Below, piece after piece: positions 63,295 to 64,000 of a stretch of 64,000 bases of DNA (positions are counted from its first letter, which is position 1; every line of letters begins with the position of its first letter). The stretch is from assembly GCF_003367195.1 (NCBI RefSeq), contig NZ_QRGO01000001.1, forward strand, positions 482,501-546,500. The letters run 5' to 3'. The DNA is from Undibacter mobilis (lineage in GTDB: Bacteria; Pseudomonadota; Alphaproteobacteria; Rhizobiales; Xanthobacteraceae). The position numbers and the translations under genes are program-made. The notes below the pieces were generated by a model. It searched no databases. It had not been told where the DNA came from and worked only from the letters and a program-made list of their open reading frames with translations.

Positions 63295-64000
63295 GACGAT
63301 TTACTCTGCGAAGCGAGGGCGCGGGCGACGATGCTCAAGGTCAGAACCGACAGCGTGATGATAAGCGCGCCGGTCCAGGCGAGCTCCTGCCAGTCCTTGT
63401 AGGGGCTCAATGCGAATTGGAAGATGACAACCGGCAAACTGGACATCGGAGCATTCATGTCGGTGCTCCAGAACTGGTTGTTCAGCGCGGTAAACAACAG
63501 CGGTGCGGTTTCGCCGGAGATACGCGCCACCGCGAGCAGCACGCCGGTGATCATGCCGGCGCGGGCGGCGCGGTAAGCGACACGTCTGATCATCAGCGAG
63601 CGCGGCAGCCCGATCGAAGCCGCAGCTTCGCGTAGCGTATCCGGCACCAGGATGAGCATGTCTTCGGTGGTACGCACCACGACCGGCACCACGATCACGC
63701 CGAGCGCGACGGCGCCGGCCCAGCCCGAGAAGTGGCCCATCTGAGCTACCATGATCTCGTAAACGAACAGGCCGATCACGATCGACGGCGCACTGAGCAG
63801 GATGTCGTTGATGAAACGAACCACGGAGGACAATTTGTCGTAACGGCCGTACTCCGCCATGTAGGTGCCGGCGAGGATGCCGAGCGGCGTGCCGATCAAC
63901 ACCGCCAGCCCGGTCATGACCACGCTGCCGAGGATCGGATTGAGCAGGCCGCCGGCCGAACCAGGCGGCGGGGTCATTTCAGTAAAGACGCGCAGCGACA
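63291..64000 (-). CDS. pstA: phosphate ABC transporter permease PstA (5' end outside window)
   Basis: At least 236 residues, open to the right edge; the true N-terminus lies past 64000. Sequence before the first Met in view ([24 protein letters not shown]) is a normal mid-PstA segment, so the gene clearly continues. Membrane helices and the permease EAA-type loop [18 protein letters not shown] are visible. pstC and pstS would lie beyond the window. Confidence 0.95.
   Translation of the reverse strand, partial: SLRVFTEMTPPPGSAGGLLNPILGSVVMTGLAVLIGTPLGILAGTYMAEYGRYDKLSSVVRFINDILLSAPSIVIGLFVYEIMVAQMGHFSGWAGAVALGVIVVPVVVRTTEDMLILVPDTLREAAASIGLPRSLMIRRVAYRAARAGMITGVLLAVARISGETAPLLFTALNNQFWSTDMNAPMSSLPVVIFQFALSPYKDWQELAWTGALIITLSVLTLSIVARALASQSKSS

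Noticed and set aside
61813..63402. 529-residue open frame antisense to phoU and pstB
   Set aside because: It spans two well-established genes on the other strand and has no family match.

Overview
This window is ordinary-looking, GC-rich alphaproteobacterial chromosome, most likely from the Hyphomicrobiales (Bradyrhizobium / Rhodopseudomonas / Pseudolabrys side). That rests on gene content: a gcrA cell-cycle regulator with clustered GANTC sites, two SAM-II riboswitches, a long two-part dCTP deaminase, TIGR02302 and DUF2125 proteins, a twin-TM protein, a transglutaminase-like cysteine peptidase, and interspersed inverted repeats of the CGTCATTCCGG...CCGGAATGACG kind. I saw no transposase, integrase, rRNA or CRISPR array. 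The window edges cut an M23 peptidase gene on the left and pstA on the right.

Layout. 1-5.2 kb: M23 peptidase, then an AraC-type regulator followed by a small accessory cluster (NTF2-like, NIPSNAP, NmrA-like). 5.3-9.8 kb: clpB, a MOSC protein and a secreted peptidase-like protein. 9.9-12.0 kb: metX-metW behind a SAM-II riboswitch and terminator. 12.1-15.1 kb: chorismate mutase, hisC-type aminotransferase and prephenate dehydrogenase, an aromatic amino-acid set. 15.1-21.9 kb: envelope and housekeeping genes, including ftsE-ftsX-ydcF-plsC. 22-32.3 kb: TIGR02302, lysA-lptM-argH, tlpA, hydroxyacyl-CoA dehydrogenase, etfB-etfA, and a PduO-type cobalamin adenosyltransferase.

32.4-48.8 kb is the envelope/secretion part. 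It holds a GT2 glycosyltransferase with an extra N-terminal domain, SCO protein, polysaccharide deacetylase and a PfkB kinase. A tight four-gene operon follows, encoding a FecR/cadherin/RTX-type secreted protein, its type I secretion ABC protein and adaptor, and a CHASE2 adenylate cyclase. A LapG-like (BTLCP) protease gene lies 1.5 kb beyond it. At 48.8 kb an N-terminally short RlpA-like gene and an N-terminally short PrpF-like gene meet head to head, which looks like a recombination scar, with tRNA-Gly 1 kb away.

49.9-64 kb: dcd, metZ under the second SAM-II riboswitch, an opgC-SGNH-SGNH operon in which one SGNH protein looks catalytically dead, apaG, an L,D-transpeptidase, hslO, argD-argF, gcrA, and pstA-pstB-phoU-phoB.

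The best leads are the pair of SAM-II riboswitches sharing an identical 35-nt core 39 kb apart, the FecR/RTX-T1SS-adenylate cyclase operon with a nearby LapG-like protease, the OpgC plus SGNH/pseudo-SGNH operon, the double-truncation junction at about 48.81 kb, and the GANTC cluster in front of gcrA. All calls come from reading the sequence; no database search was run.
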